64,000 nt of DNA from Mikania micrantha (lineage: Eukaryota > Streptophyta > Magnoliopsida > Asterales > Asteraceae), in contig CM018693.1 in NCBI GenBank assembly GCA_009363875.1, positions 77,054,028-77,118,027 of the forward strand, given 5' to 3'. The notes below the pieces were generated by a model, which was given only the letters and a program-made list of their open reading frames with translations, did not search any database and was not told the DNA's origin. Numbering within the stretch: the stretch's first letter is position 1; each line of letters opens with the position of its first letter. This document shows positions 22,371 to 32,972 of this stretch, in pieces. The translations under genes and the position numbers were made by a program.

Positions 22371-23577
22371 TCAAAACTTGAATTTTCTTTTAATTTCAAA
22401 ACTAATTCATATTTAATTGTTCCAAAGTCAAGCAAATAATCAAAAATTATTGATTTATCATCAGATGAAAAAATTAAAATCTTTTTGGAATTTTTCAAAT
22501 TTTTAGAACAATTAAACTACAAAATTAACAAAATAACTACACTAAAAATAAAATCTTTTTGTTTGAGAAAAATCCTGACATGAGATCATATTATTTTACA
22601 ATTTTCAACACATCTGTTTGTATAATCTCAAATATAATCTGCATATTACAAGTTTAAGAAGATTGTTAGTATACTTATCCTTTTAAATTTATCACTTAGT
22701 CAAGAAATCAGTTTAAAACAAGATTATGAAAACACTTTATAATAATCCATTTACTTGAACACATTCCCGATTTGTGAATAACTAAACCAACATAAATGTT
22801 CTTAAACTTATAATTTCAATTTTAACTAATCTGATCATGCAAAAATAAAGCAGAATTTCTTTTTGAAAATAACAAATAGAAAACAATTTGAAATTTTTCA
22901 AAATCTTGGAATCAAGGTTGATACTTACGTATTCTCAAATGATCCAGAAAATGAACGAAACAATAATTTAAGATTAAGCTTTTAACAATCAGTTCGATAT
23001 TTTCATATACGCAGAGATTGTCCAAATCTTAATCAGAACCAAGAAAACAAATTTGAATTGTTTAAAGCTATAACAATCAGGTCGATACGTAAGTATACAC
23101 AAAGACTGTTCCAGCTTTAAACTAAAATAAAAGAAAAAACAAAATCAGAATTTCTTTTAAAAATTAAACACATGATCAAACTAGTACTTTGACTTTTTGT
23201 TCAAGAACATTTTGTCAGAAAAATTATCACTCTTTCAGGACAAAACTAAGTACTGCATTCTAAGCATCTGTTTCTTATAAAATATAATCAAAACTTTGTT
23301 TAAACTTATCTTAACTAGGTTATAAACCTACCAACACATCACTCTTAATACATGTAATTACTTTTAATTTTTAATAACACATACAGATATGTTTCCAAAT
23401 GCAAATAATATACTATCATTTCTCATTATGTAGAATCAATTTCTCAGATTTTTAATTAATTTTTTTATGTTTTTGTATTTTTGATTTTTTAATGTTTTTG
23501 TATTTTTCAAATTTTCTCCCCCTAAAAACAAAAACACAAAATAATAAAAAATCTGATGTTAATTCAATAAAAAATGA
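22371..23577 (-). other. AT-rich spacer of Copia A between pol and aORF, with internal polypurine tract
   Basis: No reading frame is supported. In element sense, 56 bp after the pol stop lies AGGGGGAGAAAAT (plus-strand complement around 23510-23523), resembling the polypurine tract that normally precedes a 3' LTR. The rest is AT-rich sequence. Short similar words ending in TATACGCAGAGA or TATACACAAAGA recur near 23000 and 23095. Confidence 0.6.
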
Positions 23578-26500
23578 TTATGAAGGAATTTGATTCTTGA
23601 TTACCTCACCCATGACCCTGATCCCATTTAATTTGAGTAAGTACTCAAAACGTTGTTTATCAAAAGCCTTGGTGAGAAGGTCTGCCCTTTGCTCATTTGT
23701 GTGTATCTTCACTACATCAATCAGTTTCTTTTCATAACAGTCTCGTATGAAATGAAACCGAATGTCAATATGCTTTGAACGTGAATGATACACTGGATTT
23801 TTGGTAATCGCAATTGCAGCCTCATTGTCTACATAAATCGGGGTAGTTAGGAAATTAAGTCCATAGTCTCTCATCTGTTGTTGTATCCACAAGACTTGGG
23901 AACAACAACTGGCAGCTGCTACATATTCAGCTTCACATGTAGATGTAGCAACAGATGTCTGTTTCTTACACTGCCATGAGACTAATCTCTCCCCCAGAAA
24001 CTGAGCACCACCAGTAGTAGATTTGGAATCAGTCTTGCATCCTCCATAGTCTGAATCACTATAAGCATGAAAGGTATAGTTATCATCCTTAGGATACCAC
24101 AAACCGGTGTTTGGTGTACCCTTCAGATAACGTAAAATCCTCTTGACTGCAATCAGATGAGAAACTTTAGGCTTTGATTGATAGCGAGCACAGATACTTG
24201 TAGCGAATACAATATCTGGTCTAGAGGCCGTCAAATACATCAAGCTCCCAATCATTCCACGATATAATGTAGCATCAATTAGCTCCCCCTTAATATCCGG
24301 CTCAATCCCGTGATTGGGCTGAATGGGCGTGGAAATGGGTTTACAGTCAAGCATGCTAAACCGTTTTAGCACATCTTGAATGTATTTGGTCTGATGGATA
24401 AAAATACCATCATCAGACTGATCAATTTGTAAACCCAAAAAGAACTTGATGTCAGACATAGCACTCATCTCAAACTTCTCAATCATAACCTGTTTAAATT
24501 CTAAACACATCTGCTCATCGGTAGATCCGAAGATGATGTCATCCACATAGATCTGAACAAGGAGAATGTCCTTGCCCTTTTCCCGATAAAACAGAGTTTT
24601 GTCTATCTGACCCCTATTGAACCCGTGTTCAATAAGGTGAGTCGAGAGAGTCTCATACCAAGCTCGAGGAGCTTGATGAAGACCATACAGTGCTTTGTCG
24701 AGGATATAGACCTGATCCCGATGGATAGGATCCTCAAAGCCCGGTGGCTGACAAACGTACACTGTCTCCTTCAATGAACCATAAAGAAATGCAGACTTAA
24801 CATCCAGTTGAAAGACTTTAAACTTCCTGTGAGCAGCAAAAGATAAAAATAATCTTATCGCTTCAAGCCGCGCCACTGGTGCAAAAACCTCATCATAATC
24901 AATTCCTTCTATCTGTTTGAACCCTTGTACAACCAAACGTGCCTTGTTTCGAACAATCACGCCTCTATCATCTCGCTTACACTTCAACACCCACCTGGTG
25001 CCAATCTTCTTTTCACCTTTTGGCAAATCTACCAAATGCCAAACTCCCAGTTTCTGAAACTGATTAAGCTCCTCTTGCATGGCCTCCACCCAGGCAGGCT
25101 CACGCAGGGCTTCAGTTACAGACTTAGGCTCAATCTGAGAAACGAATGCAGAATGCATCCATAACTCTTGAGTCCCATGATTACGCTCCAGCTCGACATA
25201 CAAACTCTCCTCGTTTGCAACTTGCCTTCTCGTCTGTACTCCAACAGACAGGTCTCCAATGATTTGCTTCACAGGGTGATTCACATGTACTCTAGACACT
25301 GGCACTTGCGGGACTCCAACACCATGATCAAGATTTATGATATTCTGATCTTCATCTTGATCTTGAGAAACTGCATCTTCAAAAATATCCTGATCATCCT
25401 CTGATGACCAATCAACATTAACAGCTTCTGAAGTGCCTTCCCCTGTTGGATGAGTATCTTCAGCTGGATGAGAAATTCCTGTATCTTCACAATTTTGTAA
25501 ATCGTATAACATCTGCAAAGAAATTTCATCATCAGTAACAGTAGGAGACAAATTAAAAGACTCGAAAAGTTTATCATAATCGAATAACCAATTTGGACCT
25601 TTGCCTTCTGGTATAGGTGTATGTCGTTGAACATCCACATTATACCAGAGTTCCACAATACCCGTACGTTTGTTAAACACACGTTTATTTGGAAGACTAT
25701 AGCCCAGAAAGAAACCTTCTTCAACCTTAGAGTTGAATTTAGCATCTTTCTTGAGCATGGTACAGGGAGCCCCGAACGGTTCCAAGTGTTCCAAATTTGG
25801 TTTCCGATTCTGAAGAAGTTCATAACAAGTCTTGTTATGTCTTTTGACAATCAGCACTCTGTTGAGAGTAAAACAGGCGGTCGCTACAGCTTCACTCCAG
25901 AAAGTAATGGGCAGCTTAGAATCAGCAAGCATCGTCCGAGCAGACTCTATCAATGTACGATTCTTCCTTTCAGCTACACTGTTCATTTGTGGTTCATACG
26001 GTGCACTAAATTGCTGCTGGATGCCCTTTGAATCACAGAATGCTTCCATGTTCTGATTCTTAAATTCTGTTCCATTGTCTGATCGAACACGCCTAACCCT
26101 CAACTTATACAAAGTCTCCAATCTGTTCACAAGCAAAACAAAATTTTCATAAGTTTCAGATTTAAATTTTAAGAACATAACCCATGAAAACCTAGAAAAA
26201 TCATCGGTCACTACAAAACAATATGATTCACCTCCAATACTTTTCACATTAATCGGACCAAACAGATCCATGTGAAGAAGTTCTAGAGGTTTATCAATAG
26301 AAAAAACAGTTTTAGTCTTATGTGACCTCCTTTTCTGTTTGCCTTTCTTACACGAAACACACACATCAGGTAATTTGAAATGTTTAACCGGTACACCATC
26401 AACCAAGTGATTGTGTACAAGATGATTCATCTTTCTGATGTGTATGTGACCCATTCTCCTGTGCCATGACCGAGTATCCTGCTCTGTGGCCTTTGACACC

Positions 26501-26919
26501 AAACAAGTCTCAACTTTGTTAACTGTCTCCGCCTTTGCCATGTCTAAAACATACAGATCTTTACACCTGTCAGCAGTCATTAAAATCCAGTCTTCAGGAA
26601 TTTGAATTCCTTGCTTGAGCACGTAGCACTTTTTCTCGTCAAACAAAACCTTGTAACCTTTATCACTTATCTGAGACACACTCAAAAGATTATTAGTTAA
26701 CTCTTTGCAGTAATTCACATTGTCAAAGGAAACTTTACCATTAGTCAAACTACCACTCCCGGTAATCTGACCACCTTTGTCACCTGCAAAATTAACATAA
26801 CATCCATTCATCTCTCGAAAATCTTTCAACAAACTGATCTCTCCAGTCATATGCCGTGAACATCCACTATCAACAATCCATCGACTGTTGATATGGCCCG
26901 TGAATGCCACCTGCATCAT
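23578..26919 (-). CDS. pol: Copia A Pol (protease-integrase-RT-RNase H), intact reading frame
   Basis: 1,113 aa without interruption. In order: protease WIVDSGCSRHMTG near residue 15; integrase HHCC zinc region (HRRMGH...CVSCKKGK); integrase core with HMDLFGP, RSDNGTEF and the AERKNRT glutamate; the linker typical of SIRE; RT with QLDVKSAFLYG and catalytic YVDDIIFGS; RNase H with AYSDSDYGG and CEAEYVAAA. It would provide the enzymes for Copia replication. In the living element, pol is made as part of a Gag-Pol polyprotein. Here an in-frame TAA lies just upstream of this frame and gag is broken, so expression as a polyprotein is not possible as the sequence stands. The ATG at 26919 is simply the first in frame. 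Confidence 0.92.
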   Translation of the reverse strand: MMQVAFTGHINSRWIVDSGCSRHMTGEISLLKDFREMNGCYVNFAGDKGGQITGSGSLTNGKVSFDNVNYCKELTNNLLSVSQISDKGYKVLFDEKKCYVLKQGIQIPEDWILMTADRCKDLYVLDMAKAETVNKVETCLVSKATEQDTRSWHRRMGHIHIRKMNHLVHNHLVDGVPVKHFKLPDVCVSCKKGKQKRRSHKTKTVFSIDKPLELLHMDLFGPINVKSIGGESYCFVVTDDFSRFSWVMFLKFKSETYENFVLLVNRLETLYKLRVRRVRSDNGTEFKNQNMEAFCDSKGIQQQFSAPYEPQMNSVAERKNRTLIESARTMLADSKLPITFWSEAVATACFTLNRVLIVKRHNKTCYELLQNRKPNLEHLEPFGAPCTMLKKDAKFNSKVEEGFFLGYSLPNKRVFNKRTGIVELWYNVDVQRHTPIPEGKGPNWLFDYDKLFESFNLSPTVTDDEISLQMLYDLQNCEDTGISHPAEDTHPTGEGTSEAVNVDWSSEDDQDIFEDAVSQDQDEDQNIINLDHGVGVPQVPVSRVHVNHPVKQIIGDLSVGVQTRRQVANEESLYVELERNHGTQELWMHSAFVSQIEPKSVTEALREPAWVEAMQEELNQFQKLGVWHLVDLPKGEKKIGTRWVLKCKRDDRGVIVRNKARLVVQGFKQIEGIDYDEVFAPVARLEAIRLFLSFAAHRKFKVFQLDVKSAFLYGSLKETVYVCQPPGFEDPIHRDQVYILDKALYGLHQAPRAWYETLSTHLIEHGFNRGQIDKTLFYREKGKDILLVQIYVDDIIFGSTDEQMCLEFKQVMIEKFEMSAMSDIKFFLGLQIDQSDDGIFIHQTKYIQDVLKRFSMLDCKPISTPIQPNHGIEPDIKGELIDATLYRGMIGSLMYLTASRPDIVFATSICARYQSKPKVSHLIAVKRILRYLKGTPNTGLWYPKDDNYTFHAYSDSDYGGCKTDSKSTTGGAQFLGERLVSWQCKKQTSVATSTCEAEYVAAASCCSQVLWIQQQMRDYGLNFLTTPIYVDNEAAIAITKNPVYHSRSKHIDIRFHFIRDCYEKKLIDVVKIHTNEQRADLLTKAFDKQRFEYLLKLNGIRVMGEVIKNQIPS

Positions 26920-26938
26920 AAATTAAAACAAAATATGA

Positions 26939-29900
26939 TCAGTACCAAAAGGGATGACTCCCGCCATTCCGGCGTTGAGTCTCCCTGAACAGCTTCCTGC
27001 CGTTCAATCTTGATGAACTACTTGAAGACCCGTCTTCCAAGTATTCATCATTTCTTACACCAAAACTATCACCTGACCTGTATCTGGATTTCCAACAAAA
27101 CTTTGAATTAACATTTTGTTTTGAAAATCCTTTATGAAGAAAATTATCATAAAATTCATCATCAGATGATGATGACCTGTTCAAAACTCTTTTACCTTTT
27201 AATTAATTATCAAAAACTTGTTTTTCTGAAATTTTTTATCCTTAACCCAGACACATTCAGGATCAAATTTCCTGAGAATTTTCATCTCTTCCTCACTAGG
27301 CTTTACCCTCCTAGGATTCCCACTGGCATGGATCACACAATTGTCATTAACAGAAGTTTTCTTCTTGACTTTGTGATTTGGACAATTAACAGAAATATGC
27401 CCTTTTCCTCCACAAGTGAAACACTGTCGTGTTTCTCGTGGAGTAAAGGTATGAAATCTGTTACAAATATCCATATCACATTCAGCAATAACATGACCCA
27501 GTTTCCCACATCTGTAGCATTTCCTTGATGACACTTTCTTTGGCTTTTCATCACACACCTTAGATGATTCCAAAGACTTGGATGCTACAGATGGAGATAA
27601 AATTTTTTTTTTAAAACCGTGGCTTTAATTTTGTCATTCTTTTGATAAGTCTTTGATTTTCCCTTGTTTCCAACCCCACTCTTGTTAACCTTGTCAACAA
27701 CTTTGACAAACTTCTTGTCAATCTTTTTAAAAAATTTCTCTGATTTTTGAAAAACTTTGCTTGACTCTCCTTTTTGTGTAGTTGAAGATTCAACAAACAC
27801 AATTGGCTTGACAGTAGAAGTAGTTTTGACTTTTAGGTTTGATTTAGAAACAGTCTTTTGTTTAGCCATTGAATTCCCCGCAGATTTTACTTCAGATTTT
27901 GATTTCTGAAAAACTGGACTCTTCTTTTCAACAGACTTTGCCTTTTGATGACCAATCATCCTTAGAATATCATCTGAATATTCTAAATCAGTAATGTCCT
28001 CAATTATAGGAGCATCATTGTCAACAAATTCACTCTCATGATCAGATTCACTCTCCTTTAATGAAATAGGATCAATTTCTAAATCCGGTTCAAGTTGTGG
28101 TCTTGGTGCAAAACTAAAAGGAGGTGGAACAGAATGAAAACCAATCCCAGAATTATCACGAGATCTTTGCATAGCCGCAAAATGATCAATGACAAATGCA
28201 GAATTCTGATAATTCTCAAGCTTGGCTTTGTTCAACTCAGCTTCAGCTTTTGCAGCCGATAACTCAACTTTCAACTTCTGAACTGAATCCAGATGCACAG
28301 AAACAGCGTGGTTATTCTGTAAAACCTTGATTTTTAAATCTTCGTTCTCTTTACTAAGATCAATTATCTTCTTATCAAACGCCTTTTCTTTTGAAATCAA
28401 TTTCTTGTTTGCTTCTGTGCATACTCGTAGATCAGAAGTCAACTGTGAGTTCATCTCTTTGAGTCTATCTATCATCTCATACAAATCACTCTGTACCTCA
28501 GTCATCTCATCAATCTTCTCCTTTCCTTTTCCTGATTCTTCTTCCAAAGAAGCCATGAAAGCACCCATAAGATCATCATACTTAACCCCCCAGTCATAGC
28601 CCTCATCAGCTTGACTAACCAGCGCTTTAGAAGATGATTCTTCAGGTTTCTCTTTCTTTTTCTGATAATCTTCCTTAGGCTTGAATGGATACAAATTGCC
28701 TTGCTTCTTGGGATTTTTGCACTCTCTTGCAAAATGACCATGTTCACCACAGTTATAACACTGTGTAGATTTTGGATTAAATCCAAACTTTGTGTTCCGG
28801 TCAAAAGTGAATTTCTTGCCTGTTTTCTTCTCATATCTATTAATTCTGCGAATAACACTCGCCAATGCCCACTGCATATCTATCAACTCCATCTCATCCT
28901 CATCAATTTGTGCATAATCTTCAAAAGTCAGATTTGCATTTCCGATTCTCCCAGCCACCTGCTCATCATAAGCACTCACGACACATGACAAAATAGACAT
29001 ATGATCTTTAACAGCTTCAACTGTCACTTTTCCTAAATTTGTTGTATTAAGCTTAACTGGAGGTGGTGTAGACTCAGATTTTTTCTCATTGACAAGACAA
29101 TGTGAGCTAGAACTTGTAGGCACTGAAGAACTCTGATTAGATTCAGAAGTTCTAGACACAAAAGCAGTCTGTATCTTCGCAGATGCAGCAGGAGATGTAG
29201 CAACTGAACCACCATACAAAGAAGGGTCTTGAGTGACATTTACCCGTCTTGCTTTACGTTTGTCCTTCATTTATTGTTCCTCTAGTTTCTGAATAAACTC
29301 TACCAATGTCAATCCAGGTAGGTTTTCTCTCAATATGAGCACCAAAGAGTTCCACTTGTCAGGTAATGCATCAGCCAAACAGTCTATCTTCTCATCCTCT
29401 GAATACTCAATACCATATTTTCTCACTTCAGTTAACAAGTGTCTGTATCTGGTAATTAAAGCATCCAAAGTTTCATTTCCTATGATATTGAAATTTTCAA
29501 ACTCCTTTCTGATGTCAGTAGCCTTCATTTTCTTCAGATTGGTATTTCCTTCAACTCTTGCCTTTAATGCATTCCAAAGACTGTAAGCCGTCTTGTGTTC
29601 ATCAAATTGATGCAAAATTTGATTAGGAATAGCTTGACTCAATAACCAATACGCTTTCTTCTCTGAGTCATACTTTTTCCTTTCATCTACATCCAATCTT
29701 TCCAAGAGTTGAAACAAATCAGTACCAACTACTCTTGGTCTCTCATAAGGAGATAAAATCCTTTCCCATAAATTTGTATCCGTGCCATTCAGATGAGTCT
29801 CAAATCGTCCTTTCCAACTGTCATAATCAGCTAAATCTAATAGCTTTGGCACATTATTTGTACTACCCACTTCATTCTCACTGATTAAAATGTTCTGAAG

Positions 29901-29942
29901 TTTGGAATTCTGACTTGCCATCACAGCGTACATGTCAGACAT
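26939..29942 (-). pseudogene. gag: Copia A Gag, interrupted by one stop and frameshifts
   Basis: The first part (29942-29271) is the UBN2/DUF4219-like capsid region with DYDSWKGRFETHL. It ends at a TAA directly followed by ATG in the same frame (29270), so a single nonsense codon splits it. The second part (29270-27585) has a CX2CX4HX4C knuckle (CYNCGEHGHFAREC) and a coiled coil. It loses frame at a T-run near 27600 (A-run in sense). The third part (27573-27199) has two more knuckles (CYRCGKLGHVIAEC and CFTCGGKGHISVNC). A last Ser-rich fragment (27184-26939) lies in another frame. Gag binds and packages the RNA. Three knuckles is many for a Copia Gag. The homopolymer shift could be sequencing error. 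Confidence 0.85.
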
Positions 29943-29949
29943 GATTTTA

Positions 29950-30400
29950 GAAATGTAAGCAGCGAACCTTTTTCCAAAATATCACTAGCCGAACCTCAAA
30001 CGAACCTCAGCCGAACCTATGGATAAAATTTTGTCTTAGCCGAACCTTCAGACGAACCTCAGCCGAACCTATGGACTAATATTCGTCTTTTGAGCAGCGA
30101 ACCTTTAAGCAACGAACCTTGAACTCACGAACCTTTGCACAGACAAACCAAGAAACTGGCGAACCTTTAGTTCAAACGAACCCTCAGCCGAACTATACAC
30201 AGTAAACAGCTAACCTCTGCCGAACTATCACCCAAACTTGCCGAACCTTGACAAAAATCTTTGCCGAACCTTCGCCGAACTATAGCCGAACCTCTGCCGA
30301 ACCTTCAGCGAACTATCAAACGAACCCTCTGAAAAACCTTCTAGCAGCGAACCTTTGTCTTCAGCAAGTCACAGGTTCGTCCCACGAACCTGTAGCGCAG
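29950..30400 (-). repeat. Copia A leader with dispersed AGGTTCG/CGAACCT motifs
   Basis: Between the PBS and gag, the heptamer CGAACCT (AGGTTCG in element sense) and its variant GCCGAACTAT recur roughly every 10-30 bp, with little other conservation. The same word fills the LTR upstream of its TATA box and the region around the internal aORF promoter. Confidence 0.7.
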
Positions 30401-30638
30401 ATTTTGAAATTTTTGAGCGGGAAACCTTCCAAAACTTCAAAAATCCTCCCAAATCTCTACCAAAACACCTCCAAAACTTCAATTGTTGTAATTCAACAAC
30501 AATTGATGATAAACACAGTCACTAATCACCAGAAAATCAATCAAGAAGAAAATAGAAAGTAGCCATTGATGAACTTCATATCTTCAAATCTTCAATTGCT
30601 TGAAATCCTTGAATTTGTAGTGTAGAACTTCACCAAAC

Positions 30639-30650
30639 GCTCTGATACCA
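30639..30650 (-). other. Primer-binding site, Copia A
   Basis: Minus-strand TGGTATCAGAGC (plus GCTCTGATACCA), one base from the LTR end TGTTGG. It fixes the orientation of Copia A as minus. Confidence 0.92.
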
Positions 30651-30651
30651 C

Positions 30652-31144
30652 TGTTGGTTTGGTGAATGTAATCTCCAAATGATTAGGATCGAATAAGAAG
30701 TTTTACAAACTATTAACGATGTGCGGAATCCATTGTTAATATGTATAAAAATCAAGATCACAAGCAATTCATCAAACAAATCTTGTATTATCAACAAATG
30801 ATTACAAGACTCAATCAGAATTACTGACTTCTCACACAGAGAGAATCAGCAGATCTATATCAAAAGTTCTGTTAAAGTTCTAAACACAACTACTATATAT
30901 ACTACAGACCAGCGAACCTTAGGTTCGTCAGCCGAACCCTAAGGTTCGCTGAGCAAACCCTTAGGTTCGTTAGCCGAACCATCTCAAGGTTTATAGGTTC
31001 GCCGAACCTATCAACACAATAGGTTCGCCGAACCTGCCTAGGTTCGTGGGCCAAACGAACCTTGACAAACCTTTAGACGAACCTTTCTAAAAACAAAATA
31101 AATACAACTTTTGAATAGCAAACAATTACAAATATGCACTAACA
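30652..31144 (-). repeat. Copia A 5' LTR (493 bp)
   Basis: The PBS side is certain (TGTTGGTTTGG on the plus strand). The distal end at ACTAACA (31144) is inferred from TG..CA termini and because a different sequence, homologous to a Tekay LTR, begins at 31145. It contains an AGGTTCG array at 30912-31085, including two near-perfect palindromes, directly upstream in element sense of TATATATA (30892-30904). The sister LTR is off the window, so the length is not confirmed by comparison. Confidence 0.7.
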
Positions 31145-31345
31145 AGAACATTAAACCTACAGATATATTCGTGCAAATCGTCACCCACGCGAATACTCCG
31201 TTAGTTTAATATTCACGTAACAACGTCCGTTATTGTTTTGTTCTGTACAATCTCACATACGTTTATACATATTAGAATCCTAACTAACATTCGCATAATA
31301 GTTCTGTGTTGTCAGATATGTTCTAGACTTTTAAACCATGGATTC
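31145..31345 (-). repeat. Relic of a Tekay-type LTR (T3), minus strand
   Basis: Read on the minus strand it matches 60895-61015 of the T2 LTR: ACAGAACAAAACAA, GTTACGTGAAT, GGGTGACGAT and CGAATATATCTG occur in the same order. More distantly it matches 7285-7340 of the Tekay LTR. It is the target into which Copia A (left) and Copia B (right) inserted. Confidence 0.75.
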
Positions 31346-31549
31346 TGTTGGGTATTTTACAGGATATATGCTATATCCAAAATGAGTTTAAAATAAAATC
31401 AAAATAAGTTTAAGTTTATCAAAATCATTCATTATTAAGTACTGACATATTTTGTTGAAAGAATAGGTGGACATATTGCACTGATAATTCATATTAACAA
31501 TATCTACAGTTGATAATGTTCTTCACTGGTAATACTTTAAGTTTATGCA

Positions 31550-32305
31550 ACATTCGTGAACAAGTGTTGCACAGTTGGACCATTTACGAATGTCCAACTT
31601 GTGCACACTCAAATCATTTGCGAATGAACGGGTGTAGAAAGTTGGAACATTTATGAATGTTCAACTTGTGCCCACTCAGATCATTTGCGAATGAACAAGT
31701 GTTGCACAGTTGGAGCATTTGCGAAAGTTCAACTTGTGCGCACTCAGATCATTTGCGAATGAACAAGTTTTTAACAATTGGAACATTTAACAAGGTTCAA
31801 CTTGTGCACACTCAGATCATTTGCGAATGAACAAGTGTTGCACAGTTAGAACATTTACGAATTTTCAACTTGTGCACACTCAGATCATTTGCGAATGAAT
31901 AAGTGTTGCACAGTTAGAACATTTACGAATGTTCAACTTGTGCACAATTAGATCATTTACGAATGAACAAGTGTTGCACAGTTGGACCATTTACGAATGT
32001 TCAACTTATGCACACTCAAATCATTTGCGAAGAACAAGTGTTGTACAGTTGGAACCTTTACAAATGTTCAACTTGTGCACACTCAGATCATTTGCGAATG
32101 AATAAGTATTGCACAGTTAGAACACTTACGAATGTTCAACTTGTGCACACTCAGATCATTTGTGAATAAACAAGTGTTGCACAGTTGGAACATTTACAAA
32201 TGTTCAACTTGTGCACACTCAGATCATTTGCGAATGAATAAGTATTGCACAGTTAGAACATTTATGAATGTTAAACTTGTGCAGACACAGATCAATTGCG
32301 AACTT
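31550..32305 (+). repeat. 68-bp tandem array in U3 of Copia B (about 11 units)
   Basis: Each 68-bp unit contains CATTTACGAATGTTCAAC and CATTTGCGAATGAACAAG half-units of 34 bp that match each other at about 24 of 34 positions, so the unit is itself a dimer. Each unit has two dyads: GTTGgAACATT-TACG-AATGTTCAAC and TCATT-TGCG-AATGA. There are no unique spacers, so it is not CRISPR. The chance reading frames across it are not genes. Confidence 0.9.
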
Positions 32306-32637
32306 TCTAACTCTCACTGGTTGTGATAGTAGATTTGAAGATCAGTTCTCTGTGGATGATGTTGCTGCAAAAGAAGGCTTAGTCAACTGATCCAATGAAC
32401 TTTGCGAATAAGTAAACTATTATTCGCAAATGTTCACAGTACTTTCAATACTTGGTACTTTTATTTCTTCAATCTGCTGCTGTAGACAAGTATGCTGCTG
32501 ATGCTGACAAGGGTGATACTATTGCTGACAAAGAATGACATCTAAGATGCTGACAAGATCATTTTGACAACACATCCCTTTTTAGTTACATTGTTTTCTG
32601 GGCCTTGATTGGAATGTTTTCATGAGCCCCCAATTGT

Positions 32638-32650
32638 CTATAAATATAAT
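32638..32650 (+). promoter_or_regulatory. TATA box of the Copia B 5' LTR
   Basis: CTATAAATATAAT lies about 330 bp downstream of the 68-bp array and about 310 bp before the LTR end. It is the likely start of the genomic RNA. Confidence 0.6.
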
Positions 32651-32960
32651 ATGATGTAATAGAATTAGGGTAACAGTAATTCTTAGAAAAACACACAGAC
32701 ACACACTTTCAGCTATAGAGAGAAAATTTTAAAGAGAGAAACAAAAACCCTAGTGATGCTCTGTGATCAGAAATTTGTTTCCTGATCCTAACTCCTTTGT
32801 AATTATCAATTAATGATCAATGAATGATGATCTTAATGTATGTTTGTTTGATCTCTGTTCTAACATTGGCTTAAAAAATTCGAATCTGTTTGTTTCGGCC
32901 ACTCAGAGTTCGGTAAAAACCCTCAACAGTTATTGTTATTTCAATCCCGATCCTGACAAT

Positions 32961-32972
32961 TGGTATCAGAGC
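32961..32972 (+). other. Primer-binding site, Copia B
   Basis: TGGTATCAGAGC two bases after the LTR end CCTGACA. Confidence 0.92.

Larger units (their letters stand above)
18258..31144 (-). mobile_element. Copia A (SIRE/Maximus-type Ty1/Copia with aORF), 3' end cut by the Tekay insertion
   Basis: In element sense (right to left): 5' LTR 31144-30652, PBS 30650-30639, leader with AGGTTCG array, gag 29942-26939, pol 26919-23578, spacer with internal purine tract, array and TATA, and aORF 21411-18258. Pol has the protease-integrase-RT-RNase H order of Ty1/Copia. The 3' LTR lies beyond the Tekay block, left of the window. Its 5' LTR abuts a Tekay-like LTR relic at 31145, so Copia A itself inserted into an older Gypsy element. 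Confidence 0.88.
31346..32958 (+). repeat. Copia B 5' LTR (1,613 bp)
   Basis: Starts TGTTGGGTA, ends TCCTGACA, followed by the PBS. The first ~200 bp match the 3' LTR at 59710 onward. U3 contains the 68-bp array (31550-32305); the TATA box CTATAAATATAAT is at 32638-32650. After it comes a leader with AAAACACACAGACACACAC. Confidence 0.9.

Noticed and set aside
25335..26056. Frames on both strands overlapping Copia A pol
   Set aside because: Shadows of the integrase/RT linker coding region in other frames.
31550..32305. CRISPR-like direct repeats
   Set aside because: Units are contiguous without unique spacers, contained in an LTR, and recur in the partner LTR; the sequence is a plant genome.
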